Source: Synechococcus sp. AG-673-B04 (GTDB taxonomy: Bacteria; Cyanobacteriota; Cyanobacteriia; PCC-6307; Cyanobiaceae). Taken from it: 40,530 nt of DNA. Below the pieces are notes generated by a model. The model had not been told where the DNA came from. It was given only the letters and a program-made list of their open reading frames with translations, and made no database searches. The DNA lies in NCBI GenBank assembly GCA_003211235.1, contig QCTG01000006.1, positions 1-40,530 on the forward strand, given 5' to 3'. Below are positions 8,474 through 16,221 of the stretch, in pieces. Position 1 is the first letter of the stretch. Each line of letters starts with the position of its first letter. A program made the translations under genes and the position numbers.

Positions 8474-9278
8474 GGGAATGGATTTGGTAGGTCAATAGAT
8501 CTCCATCCCGTTCGCTCACCACGTAAAGCCTTTGACGAGCAGGATCGATCGCCACTCCTTCAGACTTGCGCACTTTGGAGGATGGTTTATCCCCTTTGCG
8601 GATCAGATCCAGCCTCTGAATCACGCGATTGTTCGTCCAGTCGTAGTGGAACAGGCACTGGCCTTTATCACTGGTAATCCAGAACGTGTCGCGGCTGCTG
8701 TCGTAGCTGAGGCCGGAGAAATCGAGCTTGTCGATCGAAAGGCGGGGGTGGCTGAACCCGTTGGACTCCGTCAGCAATCGGGCGTTGAGGATCCGCCCCT
8801 GCTGAAGATCGATCTCGATTAACAAACCTGGACGACATTCCTTCACGACCACGATGTGGCCACTTCGGGTGTTGACGGTGATTCCCTCCAGCCCATTGTT
8901 GTCTGGTCGTATCGGGAAATGCTCCGCGATGCTGGCGAAATTCTCCATCCCCTCCAGCGGCTGTCGATTGATCTCGGCGCGAGCAGCGATGTCAAAGCTG
9001 ATCACACTGTTGGTGTCCTCCTGGACGGCATGCAGCTGCTGGCCATCGCCACTGATGGCAATCCCTTCGAGGTCTTCAACACCGATGAAGAAGGACTCTT
9101 CAACCGTCACGTGGCCCTCCAGATCGAGCCGGAAAATGGCTTTGGTGTCATCGCTGACGGTGTAAAGAGCCCTGCCGTCATGGTTGAGGGTCAGCCCGGA
9201 CGGTTCATTCAGACCAAGAGCACGATCCACGATGCGGTGCTTTTTGATCAGGCTGAGACTCAGCTTGGCCTCAGGCAT
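8466..9278 (-). CDS. SdiA-regulated-like beta-propeller protein
   Basis: 270 residues from ATG 9278 (MPEAKLSLSL); 275 from 9293. Repeated blade-like units end in patterns such as GLTLNHDGRALYTVSDDTK, LEGIAISGDGQQLHAVQE, GLEGITVNTRSGHIVVVKE and SEGVAIDPARQRLYVVSERD, each centred on an E-G-[IV] segment. This is the arrangement of the SdiA-regulated (PF06977-like) or phytase-like propeller family. No signal peptide is visible, although the family is often envelope-associated. The ligand is unknown. It overlaps the LPOR-like SDR downstream by 8 bases and diverges from the LOG gene at 9334. Confidence 0.75.
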   Translation of the reverse strand: MPEAKLSLSLIKKHRIVDRALGLNEPSGLTLNHDGRALYTVSDDTKAIFRLDLEGHVTVEESFFIGVEDLEGIAISGDGQQLHAVQEDTNSVISFDIAARAEINRQPLEGMENFASIAEHFPIRPDNNGLEGITVNTRSGHIVVVKECRPGLLIEIDLQQGRILNARLLTESNGFSHPRLSIDKLDFSGLSYDSSRDTFWITSDKGQCLFHYDWTNNRVIQRLDLIRKGDKPSSKVRKSEGVAIDPARQRLYVVSERDGDLLTYQIHSHD

Positions 9279-9333
9279 TGGCACTGCATTCAAGAGATGC
9301 CGTTGAGAATGATGGAAATTGGTCGGAGGAGCA

Positions 9334-9838
9334 ATGCGACGTCTTGCGGTGTATTGCGGATCCAGCCGTGGTCACGATCCAGCCTTTGCCACAGCAGCTG
9401 CAGCTTGGGGAGAAACAATGGCCCTGCGTGGTGTTGGCCTGGTTTACGGCGCAGCCCAAACCGGATTGATGGGAGTGGTTGCTGACACCGTTCTGGAGCT
9501 GGGTGGTGAGGTGATCGGCGTGATCCCTGAAGCGCTGATGGCGAATGAGATCGTGCATCCCCGCCTCACCAAACTCGAAGTGGTTGGCTCGATGCATCAG
9601 CGCAAAGCGCGGATGCTCGAACTGGCAGACGCGATGGTGGCGTTGCCCGGTGGATTCGGAACCCTGGAGGAATTGTTTGAAGCTCTGGCCTGGCTCCAGC
9701 TGCGACTGCATCAAAAGCCCTGTGGCCTGCTGAATGTGGCCGGCTTCTTTGATCCTCTGCTGCGGTAACTCGACGCGTCAGTGGAGCAGGGTTTCCTGAA
9801 TCCTCAACATCGCCAGCTGCTTCGACAACACACAGATG
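9334..9838 (+). pseudogene. LOG-family gene, 5' part, split by integrated element
   Basis: LOG (TIGR00730) proteins are cytokinin-riboside-monophosphate phosphoribohydrolases. Start is ATG 9334, with GGAGGA about 4 bases upstream. The LOG motif PGGFGTLEE is at residues 105-113 and SMHQRKARM at 86-94. The frame meets TAA at 9766-9768 (after FDPLLR), but the same frame downstream still reads family-like sequence (LDASVEQGFLNPQHRQLL) up to the repeat at 9829-9838. There the element begins. The missing C-terminus is found in frame at 17685-17750; rejoined, the protein would have about 186 residues, the family length. The gene is thus broken twice: by a nonsense codon and by insertion. A 144-residue product may still be made but lacks the C-terminal helices. 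Confidence 0.88.
9829..9838 (+). repeat. Left attachment core (attL), 10-bp direct repeat
   Basis: CACACAGATG, identical to 17685-17694. In the LOG reading frame both copies read H-T-D, and joining the left flank to the right flank across the repeat restores the gene. This identifies the exact crossover region of the element. Confidence 0.82.
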
Positions 9839-9866
9839 TTGTCGACAGAGAAATTGTCTTCGTAGC

Positions 9867-10877
9867 TCATTGGTCGTTAGCGGTCAGTTGTTCGAGGATT
9901 GATTCGTGATAAAGGCGTCTGATGTTGAGCAATCCATTTGCTCGAACGAATCCATCAGTGCCATTGCGGCCTCCCGTGAGGCTTTCCCAGGTCCGTTCAA
10001 TTACGGCTGGGTCATTGCGCTTTTCTTTGACGCCGTCGTAGTTGGCGATGCTCCAATCAATGAAGATCGCCTCGCCTTGGTCTTCCGTGATTTCACCGGA
10101 ATAAACGACGGACTTGATCCAAGCGTCGACCTTGATCCAACGGTCATACGTGTTGGATGGGACCGGTTGTAACCAGCGGCGCAGGTTGTTCTCGGTATCG
10201 TTTGAGTTGCCTTCAAACATCGAGACGGCTTGCCGTTTCTTCTGCTGTCGGTTCTCAACTTCCCGGCGTTCAACCTGCTCCCATTTGGCAAGGCATTCAG
10301 CAACGGCCAGACGGTTGTCTGGATCGAAGTCGATCACTTTTGCGCGGTCATTGCCAAAGAGGCAGGAGACACCATTGATCATCACGTCGCTACCAGGCAC
10401 CAGAGCATTCAGCCCTATAAGCACCCGGTTGAACGTGGAGAGATCGAAGACATCAGCATCGAGTTCAAAGACGATGCGAAACCGATCACCACTCTTTTTG
10501 CCGTGGCTGGCGGTTGTGTAGATGAAGGAGGCAGAACGTTGAACGAAAGGGTCAACTACTGCATCGACGAGACGACGATCACCGTCAAAGTCCAGAAAGA
10601 TGAAGTGAGCTTGGATGAACTCAGACTTGTGAGCATTCTTCCAGCCGCCCTTCCATTTACCAGGAGTAACGGCCCAGCCCTTCTGAGTCAGGCAGTCGCG
10701 CAGATGTTCGCGGCTTCCGCCTTCTGACCAGATCCACCCCATGCCCAGCTTGCGGAGCTGCTCATCGGTGGCCTTGTTTTTGATTGCTTGTTTGAAAGCG
10801 AACCCGCCTTCAAAGGTTTGGGGTGTTTCGATAGTTTCGGATTGAGCTATCGGCACCTCCGTGAATGGATCGGTCAT
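9867..10877 (-). CDS. Primase/polymerase-like replication protein of the element
   Basis: 336 residues. HFIFLDFDGD at 91-100 fits the hhhDhD metal-binding motif of archaeo-eukaryotic-type primase-polymerases. It is followed by SASFIYTTASHG (115-126) and DRFRIVFELD (131-140), corresponding to their sxH and strand motifs. The C-terminal half, about 215-330, has a helical region (NLRRWLQPVPSNTYDRWIKV, EAIFIDWSIANYD) like PriCT-type extensions. No helicase domain is fused. Such proteins start replication of small integrative elements. The gene ends 29 bases inside the left attachment site. The primase call rests on motif recognition only. Confidence 0.65.
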   Translation of the reverse strand: MTDPFTEVPIAQSETIETPQTFEGGFAFKQAIKNKATDEQLRKLGMGWIWSEGGSREHLRDCLTQKGWAVTPGKWKGGWKNAHKSEFIQAHFIFLDFDGDRRLVDAVVDPFVQRSASFIYTTASHGKKSGDRFRIVFELDADVFDLSTFNRVLIGLNALVPGSDVMINGVSCLFGNDRAKVIDFDPDNRLAVAECLAKWEQVERREVENRQQKKRQAVSMFEGNSNDTENNLRRWLQPVPSNTYDRWIKVDAWIKSVVYSGEITEDQGEAIFIDWSIANYDGVKEKRNDPAVIERTWESLTGGRNGTDGFVRANGLLNIRRLYHESILEQLTANDQ

Positions 10878-11006
10878 TTGACGAATCGATTACGTTTACG
10901 TGGCCTGGTTTAACGTCCGTAGGCAGGACAATTCCTCAGCTCGGGCTTGCACCGAACTGCCAGCTTTTACTGGTGAGGATTTAGATCAGATGTCCCAGAG
11001 CCCATA

Positions 11007-11105
11007 ATGAATGTGGAAGGCGTAGGGGACTTTGATTTGTTGTTTGGATTGATTCCCTTGTGGGGTGTCCTTTCGCTTGCCGGAGGGGCTTGCGGGCTTG
11101 TTTGA
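11007..11105 (+). CDS. Tiny hydrophobic ORF, 32 residues
   Basis: ATG 11007 to TGA 11105, MNVEGVGDFD followed by LLFGLIPLWGVLSLAGGACG, which could form one membrane helix. It ends 1 base before the convergent RHH gene. No clear ribosome binding site. It may be a real toxin-like or regulatory peptide of the element, or chance. Confidence 0.3.
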   Translation: MNVEGVGDFDLLFGLIPLWGVLSLAGGACGLV

Positions 11106-11106
11106 T

Positions 11107-11292
11107 TCAGACTTCTTCATCGGTCTGAACCATTGGGAAGACGCCGTATTTAGCGAGCACTCGGCGGATGAACACTGAGGTGCTCATCCCTTCCCGCATT
11201 GCTGCATCACGGATCATTTCTTTATCGAGTGGCGTGGTTCGAATGACCGTCGCAACAGTCATCGAAGTCCCACGATCAGATGGTCTTGCCAT
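11107..11292 (-). CDS. Small ribbon-helix-helix-like DNA-binding protein
   Basis: 61 residues from MARPSDRG (ATG 11292); MTVATVIRTT at 11262 is an alternative. The pattern of a beta strand (TVATVIRTTP) followed by two helices (DKEMIRDAAMREG and TSVFIRRVLAKYG) is typical of MetJ/Arc/CopG-type regulators. It lies between the replication gene and the rest of the element, on the same strand, so it may control copy number or excision. The N-terminal part is basic, suitable for DNA backbone contact. The specific target is unknown. Confidence 0.6.
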   Translation of the reverse strand: MARPSDRGTSMTVATVIRTTPLDKEMIRDAAMREGMSTSVFIRRVLAKYGVFPMVQTDEEV

Positions 11293-11441
11293 AGGTTTAT
11301 TTTGCAATCGTTTTCTTCAACACTTCGGTTGATTTTGTGATCGTTATGTAATACAAGAAAAGAAGAAAGGGACCTACTCCTCCCGTAGATAGCCCATCAA
11401 AAGCTCAACGCTTCCTGGTATCTATGAGGTGGGTCTGAGAA

Positions 11442-11624
11442 TCAAGCTATAACTGGGATTTGAACCTGGCGGAACATCAACGATTGCTCTGGGGTGTATA
11501 TACCCTGTGGTGTAATTGAGTGGTGAACTGGGACCTCAGGGGCTTCCATAACGAAACCCCCGAGTTTTCCACAGGTAGCCACCGGACCCTTTCTCTCTTC
11601 ACAATAGTGGGAGCATTTGAGCAA
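11442..11624 (-). CDS. Hypothetical small protein, weakly supported
   Basis: 60 codons with three cysteines near the N-terminus (KCSHYCEE, ATCGK), followed by a proline-rich segment (MEAPEVPVHHSITPQGIYTP). No ribosome binding site or family recognised. The DNA of its C-terminal end contains a T-arm-like string discussed among rejected items. Confidence 0.25.
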   Translation of the reverse strand: MLKCSHYCEERKGPVATCGKLGGFVMEAPEVPVHHSITPQGIYTPEQSLMFRQVQIPVIA

Positions 11625-11904
11625 GAACCCAGTCCCCTCTTCTAGTTAACGCCAATAGACAATCCATTGATAATGATAAGTTTATTTATGGGCAAGGAGA
11701 TTGAAAAAAGTTCGCCGATAATTTTATATACATCCCTCTACACATGCTCCAATACAAAATCACTCTGCAAGGGCGCTACAAGCCTCTATAGGGCTGATGA
11801 AATTTTTTGAACACAATGGGCGCCAGATAGGGTAATCGTCCAATACAGAGGCATACAAGCAAGAGTTTCACTTTTCCAAAAATAGAGATTTAGATAAGCT
11901 CGAA
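11625..11904. other. AT-rich non-coding stretch inside the element
   Basis: No gene seen. It is clearly more AT-rich than the flanks and holds TTGATAATGATAAG at about 11661-11674. The base composition would suit a replication origin or control region for the element; this is inference. Confidence 0.35.
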
Positions 11905-12102
11905 TTATGCTCCAACTAGCTCATCTTTCTCCAATGCTAGTAGATACTGAGCCCGGCCAATAGCCCAAGCAATCTCCCGGTCATTCAGTCCGGCGTCCTG
12001 ATACTTGCCCTCCAAGATGTCCAGATTCATCAGGTAATCCTGAATGGCTTGGTTCACCAGCTTGAGATTGGCCTCTGAAGTACGCATGTCTGCATTTGTC
12101 AT
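11905..12102 (-). CDS. Small helical protein of the element
   Basis: 65 residues from MTNADMRTSE (ATG 12102). The open frame extends upstream to 12159, but that part overlaps the next gene. Mostly helical and acidic, with LKLVNQAIQDYLMNLDIL and REIAWAIGRAQYLLALEKDE. No family recognised. The gene at 12128-12307 ends 25 bases upstream on the same strand, so the two probably form a small operon. Confidence 0.5.
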   Translation of the reverse strand: MTNADMRTSEANLKLVNQAIQDYLMNLDILEGKYQDAGLNDREIAWAIGRAQYLLALEKDELVGA

Positions 12103-12127
12103 TTGTTCGATGGGGATTGAATCGTTT

Positions 12128-12307
12128 TTAAAAAACAAATTGTGAGCGAATGATCTCATCTAGTAGGTATCGCAGCTCGACAAGCTGGTTGTAATCAAGT
12201 CGAGGGTCGTGGTCTCTATCGATGTGCTCTGGAAATTCCAGAACCCATTGGCCCCGGCTTTCGTCGAAGCAGATCTCGAAGTTAGGGCTGATGATGTCGC
12301 GAGGCAT
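12128..12307 (-). CDS. Small acidic hypothetical protein, 59 residues
   Basis: ATG at 12307-12305 (MPRDIISPNFEICFDES), TAA at 12128-12130. The sequence is clearly protein-like (GQWVLEFPEHIDRDHDP, YNQLVELRYLLDEII). No domain recognised. It is placed directly upstream of the 11905-12102 gene on the same strand. Just upstream of its start, at 12342-12370, is the last of two terminator hairpins that end the RTX transcript, so it needs its own promoter within about 35 bases. Confidence 0.5.
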   Translation of the reverse strand: MPRDIISPNFEICFDESRGQWVLEFPEHIDRDHDPRLDYNQLVELRYLLDEIIRSQFVF

Positions 12308-12341
12308 GGGTCAGTAGTTAATTGTTTGTGGTTGTCCCTTT

Positions 12342-12370
12342 GAAAAAGAAAACCCCGCCTTACGACGGGG
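12342..12370 (-). terminator. Intrinsic terminator, distal copy after RTX gene
   Basis: Stem CCCCG/CGGGG (12353-12357 with 12366-12370), followed on the minus strand by a T-rich run. It is nearly identical to the hairpin at 12438-12460. Confidence 0.7.
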
Positions 12371-12437
12371 CTAAATGAAAAATAGTGCCAGGTATCGGAG
12401 GCTGGTTGGTGGGGCTAGTCAGACGATTGAAGCAATG

Positions 12438-12460
12438 AAAAACCCCGCCTTGCGACGGGG
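12438..12460 (-). terminator. Intrinsic terminator, proximal copy after RTX gene
   Basis: Stem CCCCG/CGGGG with loop differing by one base from the copy at 12342-12370, followed by TTTTT on the minus strand. It lies 130 bases after the RTX stop codon. Confidence 0.72.
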
Positions 12461-12592
12461 TGTTGTTTACGAAAGTTCTGCCGGGGTTTTACACCAGGAA
12501 CCACACATCCTGCCCTGCCTTTCCCAAGGTTGGGTCTTGTATGGCTTTCAGCTCTCTGATTGAACTTCAGGCTCCCCAACATCAATATCAAT

Positions 12593-13513
12593 TTAAATGA
12601 GCTCAATTGCCGTATTACCGTGCCAACTAATCTGATCGCTAGGATCTTGAGTGGCATCCAAGCCATGTACCTCAGCAACAACACCAGAAACGTCTTCAAT
12701 AGAATCATAGACAGTAATCTCTAGAACGCCTCTATTATTGAATTCAAGAACGGCATCTTCCCGATCAAACCCAGCCATTCCGAGTGCTTCGATATATATT
12801 CTGTCGCCCTGTTCAAAATCTGTGATTACATCTCTTTTTTGTGGTTCTCCACCCTGATCTCCAAGACTATCTGCATTACCAACATAAAAGCGATCGGAAC
12901 CTCCCCCTCCAGTCATTATGTCTCCTCCTCCTCCTCCTTTAAGAACGTCGTCACCAACTCCGCCAGTCAGGGTATCTACATCGGAGTCTCCATAAAGCTT
13001 GTCGTTTCCTTGGCCGCCGTTTAAATAGCCGCCAGCAGTGTCATCGGGGTCTCTGTTTCTTAGCGTTGGGGCGTAAAGATCATCATCTCCTCTTTCTCCA
13101 TAGGCAATTTCCCCCTGTATAAAATCATTGCCATTTCCGCCATAAAGTGTGTCGATGCCATTACTTCTGCGGGTACTTCGTTGATCTCCATAAAGACGAT
13201 CATTTCCATCGCCACCATAGACAAGGTCACTTCCGTGACTGCCTTCAATGGTGTCGTTTTCACTTGAGCCAAGAATATAGTCGTCTGAATTCGTGCCAAC
13301 AATGCGACCCTTGTCATCCATGTAATCCATATGATCTTCATTTCGAATTACATTAAACCGTTCCCAAATTGTTTTGGGTGGATTCTTAGGATCCCACAAT
13401 AGCTTTGGAGTAAAATCACTGGGATCAATTTTTGATTCTTCAATAATATCCCTGATTCTTTTGCTGGGTTGAAACTGTTTGGCTTTTGGATTGGAGAAGA
13501 AACGACGAAACAT
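12593..13513 (-). CDS. RTX (calcium-binding nonapeptide) secreted protein
   Basis: 306 residues from ATG 13513 (MFRRFFSNPK); the frame is open to 13612, but the upstream part is not protein-like. Residues about 80-240 hold repeats of the GGxGxDxLx type (YGGDGNDRLYGD, YGGNGNDFIQGE, NGGQGNDKLYGDS, TGGVGDDVLKGG), which bind Ca2+ and fold only outside the cell. The C-terminus has the usual post-RTX segment (RDVITDFEQGDRIYI). No N-terminal signal peptide, as expected for type I secretion. No ABC exporter lies in the element, so a host system must be used. It is probably surface-associated or extracellular; catalytic activity is not visible. Confidence 0.85.
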   Translation of the reverse strand: MFRRFFSNPKAKQFQPSKRIRDIIEESKIDPSDFTPKLLWDPKNPPKTIWERFNVIRNEDHMDYMDDKGRIVGTNSDDYILGSSENDTIEGSHGSDLVYGGDGNDRLYGDQRSTRRSNGIDTLYGGNGNDFIQGEIAYGERGDDDLYAPTLRNRDPDDTAGGYLNGGQGNDKLYGDSDVDTLTGGVGDDVLKGGGGGDIMTGGGGSDRFYVGNADSLGDQGGEPQKRDVITDFEQGDRIYIEALGMAGFDREDAVLEFNNRGVLEITVYDSIEDVSGVVAEVHGLDATQDPSDQISWHGNTAIELI

Positions 13514-13669
13514 TGTTCTGAGTAGTGTGTGGTTTGTGTCTTTGGGGTGTTGTCCCCCTCCGATGCACACACCATCTCCGCAATCACTGGAGCGCGTGAT
13601 GACCTGCGTCAAAGATTTCTGTGATCTTGATCACAGGTCTAAAAGCCTTGTTATCACAGTCACTTTCAA

Positions 13670-13806
13670 GGCTCTCCCCTCTTTATCACACCATCGCCGG
13701 TATTGCTATCTGACACCTCCCTAGATCGAGTGATTTATTAGGGGCGTTGCATCCCTCAACTGGTTGAGTCTTGCGCAGGCAATAAAACACCCCGCATTAA
13801 GCGGGG
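13670..13806 (-). repeat. Terminator-leader cassette, copy A
   Basis: Shares long blocks with 14190-14329. In minus-strand order these are a C/G-rich terminator hairpin (13783-13806) with the run TTTTATTGC, then GTTGAGGGAT, CCCCTAATA, GGGAGG and GGCGATGGTGTG. This copy has a perfect inverted repeat CTCAAC-TG-GTTGAG (13755-13768). It precedes the RTX gene at 12593-13513. Confidence 0.65.
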
Positions 13807-13838
13807 TAAGGCGGTTATCCGTCACTAACTCATGTGCC

Positions 13839-14039
13839 TTACACCTGTACTTGCGCTACATCCGTTGGCTCCTTATATGCTCGAATCAAGTTTCGTCCGT
13901 AGCCGTCCTTGCGTCCAAAGCCTGTCGCCAAAAGGATTGCAGGGAATGCAATGCTTCTACCTATCAGCCCACCGTCTTCTGTCTTCAAACCTGGTTGAGC
14001 CAAAAGCAGTAGTGCTAGTGCAACATCTGCAAAACACAT
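13839..14039 (-). CDS. Small hydrophobic protein of the element, uncertain
   Basis: 66 residues. The N-terminus MCFADVALALLLLAQPG is signal- or membrane-like, followed by SIAFPAILLATGFG and a basic tail. It overlaps by 25 bases the end of the 14015-14167 ORF in another frame, so the two may be translationally linked, or may be one gene broken by a frameshift. It ends about 30 bases before terminator hairpin copy A. No family recognised. Confidence 0.35.
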   Translation of the reverse strand: MCFADVALALLLLAQPGLKTEDGGLIGRSIAFPAILLATGFGRKDGYGRNLIRAYKEPTDVAQVQV

Positions 14040-14167
14040 CCCATAGAAGGTGTCCCCAAAGACACGATTTCAGTAGTGCTTTTGCTCACCTGATGTTCTT
14101 CCGGTGATGCGCTAGATGCTTCGTATGGAGCTGTGACGACTGCGGCGACTGGAAGATTTGCAAGCAT
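14015..14167 (-). CDS. Small protein of the element, uncertain
   Basis: 50 residues from MLANLPVAAVVTAPYE (ATG 14167). The frame is open to 14242, where it runs into repeat copy B. An alanine/valine-rich start is followed by a Ser/Glu-rich middle. It overlaps the next small ORF by 25 bases. Possibly a peptide or the N-terminal part of a frameshifted gene together with 13839-14039. Confidence 0.33.
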   Translation of the reverse strand: MLANLPVAAVVTAPYEASSASPEEHQVSKSTTEIVSLGTPSMGCVLQMLH

Positions 14168-14189
14168 TATTCTGATGGATTGTGTGAGG

Positions 14190-14329
14190 TCTTCCCTCTT
14201 GAACACACCATCGCCGTTCCAGCAGGCGAAAACCTCCCCCATTCGGGTGATGTATTAGGGGCTACCTATCCCTCAACTAGGTAAACCCAGCACACGCAAT
14301 AAAAACCCCGCCATTGCTGACAGGGTGGC
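14190..14329 (-). repeat. Terminator-leader cassette, copy B
   Basis: Homologous to 13670-13806. It begins (minus strand) with a weaker terminator hairpin and TTTTTATTGCG right after the LRR-RTX gene, then GTTGAGGGAT, CCCCTAATA, GGGGGAGG and GGCGATGGTGTG. The inverted repeat seen in copy A is imperfect here. Confidence 0.65.
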
Positions 14330-14349
14330 TGTGGAGCTAATTTTCTTCC

Positions 14350-15708
14350 TTAAACAGGTTGAACAAACAAATCAATACCAGCTGCGATTACATCGTCATA
14401 ATCAACGCCATCAAGAAAAAGTTGCTTCTTAGCACTCGCCTTGATCAGGACTCCATCAGGATCGTCCACGATTGTGAACTTACCTTTTTTATCGAGAGCT
14501 ATTCGATCACCCTGCTTAATCCTGAAGTCCTTTACCAGGTCAATGCCTTTCGAAATCTGGAATACATCAGCACCCTTACCTCCATTCAAGATGTCAATGC
14601 CTTTAGAACCATCAAGATAATCCTTGCCTTTAGAGCCTATGAGAACATCTTGACCGCTTCCACCTTGCAGAATATCGCTACCTTTTTTACCATTAAGAAT
14701 GTCATCACCCTTCTTACCGTTGATGACGTCTGATTTATTAGTACCAGTTAGATCATCATCTTTCTTAGTTCCTTTGATTTCACTTTTAGAAGTTGGAGGT
14801 TCATAGTCCTCTGGCTCTGGCTCAGGTTCAGGGGTTGCTTCAGGTTCTGGAGTTGGCTCAGGCTCTGGTTTTGGTTCTGGCTCAGGAACTACTTCTTCTC
14901 GATAACTAAATTTCACATCCAAAGCAAATGCTTCAGTAGGGGGGTTATCTTCAAAATGAGCCGGCAATATTGCTTGAGATATATCGTTACCCCAAAAGGC
15001 GCCGTGACCTATTGAGGTGACTGAATCAGGAATAACAACTTCCGTCAGATTGTTTCTATAGAAGGCATGTGAGCCAATTGTAGTTACCGAATCAGGGATA
15101 ACAACTTTAGCAAAATCATTGTACGAAAAAGCAGACTCTAGAATATAAGTTACCGAATCAGGAATAATAACTTCATTGAGACTGTTTCCCTCAAAGGCAC
15201 TTTTTCCAATCATGAACACTGAATTTCCTATAACAACTTCAGAAAGAGTGATGCCTACAAGTTCTTTTCTATAAAAGGCATAGTCACCAATTTTAGTTAC
15301 CGAATCAGGAATAACAACTCTAGTAAGTGGATTGTTGATAAAGGCACTATCGCCAATTGTTGTTACTGAATCAGGGATAACAACTTCAGTGAGGCTGTTT
15401 TGCAAAAAGGCGCCTTTGCCAATTGTTGTTACCGAATTTCCTATGACAAGTTCAGAGACAGGGTTTTGTGAAAAGGCATAGTCGCCAATTGTTGTTACGG
15501 AATCAGGAATAACGACTTGAGTGAGAGAGTTTTTTTGAAAGGCGGAAGCGCGTATATGGTTAACCGAATCAGGGATATAGACGCTTTGAACTACGCCCTC
15601 AGGTCCAGGCGACCATACCCTTGAGAAAGTGGACTCAGGTATTTCAGTTGATCCCTCAGCAATGGTCACATGACCAGTGGCAGTATCAAAAGTAAAATCA
15701 AAAGCCAT
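14350..15708 (-). CDS. BspA-type leucine-rich repeat protein fused to RTX repeats
   Basis: 452 residues. Residues about 40-265 are nine repeats of 22-26 residues of the form VVIPDSVTTIGDYAFxxN (LRR_5/BspA class). Residues about 275-310 are a Pro-Glu linker (PEPEPKPEPEPTPEPE). Residues about 315-400 are degenerate RTX units such as NGKKGDDILNGKKGSDILQ and LDGSKGIDILNGGKGADVF, many with Lys where the consensus has Gly, ending in VKDFRIKQGDRIAL. There is no N-terminal signal, fitting C-terminal type I secretion. BspA repeats mediate protein or surface binding in other bacteria, so an adhesin or envelope protein is likely. It is the largest cargo gene of the element and is followed directly by cassette copy B. 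Confidence 0.88.
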   Translation of the reverse strand: MAFDFTFDTATGHVTIAEGSTEIPESTFSRVWSPGPEGVVQSVYIPDSVNHIRASAFQKNSLTQVVIPDSVTTIGDYAFSQNPVSELVIGNSVTTIGKGAFLQNSLTEVVIPDSVTTIGDSAFINNPLTRVVIPDSVTKIGDYAFYRKELVGITLSEVVIGNSVFMIGKSAFEGNSLNEVIIPDSVTYILESAFSYNDFAKVVIPDSVTTIGSHAFYRNNLTEVVIPDSVTSIGHGAFWGNDISQAILPAHFEDNPPTEAFALDVKFSYREEVVPEPEPKPEPEPTPEPEATPEPEPEPEDYEPPTSKSEIKGTKKDDDLTGTNKSDVINGKKGDDILNGKKGSDILQGGSGQDVLIGSKGKDYLDGSKGIDILNGGKGADVFQISKGIDLVKDFRIKQGDRIALDKKGKFTIVDDPDGVLIKASAKKQLFLDGVDYDDVIAAGIDLFVQPV

Positions 15709-15940
15709 CTTTTGCCAGGTTTAGAATTTTGTGGCATTAAGTACAGGAACTACCTGGAGTAAAAGCCCCAAAGAATGCCTTTAACTGATTTTACCGCAGT
15801 TTTTACTCACTAATGCACCCAGCGCCATAAGCCCAGGAGGCCGTGAACGGATAGACCACAAAGCAATCCCTTGCACGGTGTTGATGAGTGATACACCTTC
15901 GCTACTGATGGGGCCTCACTTGGCTGCGTGCAACTGACTG

Positions 15941-16216
15941 ATGCCAACCATCTATAAGCGCGTGATGCTCCAGGTGCCTGAGGACATCCACGCTCAGCTC
16001 AGCAAGATCTCCAAGCTTGAGCGCAGCTCTATGGCTCGGACGTGTCTCATCTTGCTTGAGGCAGCACTGAATCTCCCCAAATACAGAGACCTCCTGGATA
16101 CCAAGCCCGCCGAAGACAACGTGATCGTTGAAGAGATGGGTCTGGACAAGCTCTCCCCTGAACGGATCAAAGAGCTTCAAGTCCTGCTCGATGCACTATC
16201 GAAGCTCAAGGGTTGA
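15941..16216 (+). CDS. Ribbon-helix-helix-like regulator of the element
   Basis: 91 residues, ATG 15941. The N-terminal domain VMLQVPEDIHAQLSKISKLE plus RSSMARTCLILLEAAL has the strand-helix-turn-helix pattern of CopG/Arc proteins. A C-terminal acidic helical tail follows (LSPERIKELQVLLDALSK). It is the only element gene of this size on the plus strand and lies between the LRR-RTX gene and the integrase, facing the integrase, as element repressors or excision regulators often do. No separate partner gene is seen next to it. Confidence 0.68.
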   Translation: MPTIYKRVMLQVPEDIHAQLSKISKLERSSMARTCLILLEAALNLPKYRDLLDTKPAEDNVIVEEMGLDKLSPERIKELQVLLDALSKLKG

Positions 16217-16221
16217 GAAGC

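Noticed and set aside
11455-11475. A tRNA T-arm-like string on the minus strand (GGTTCAAATCC) within the element
   Set aside because: The five-base T-stem does not pair, and no matching acceptor, D-arm or anticodon arm is found upstream; it lies in a possible small ORF.
11661-11674. TTGATAATGATAAG, resembling half of a Fur box
   Set aside because: Only one half-site is present and the region is generally AT-rich; no iron-related gene is adjacent.
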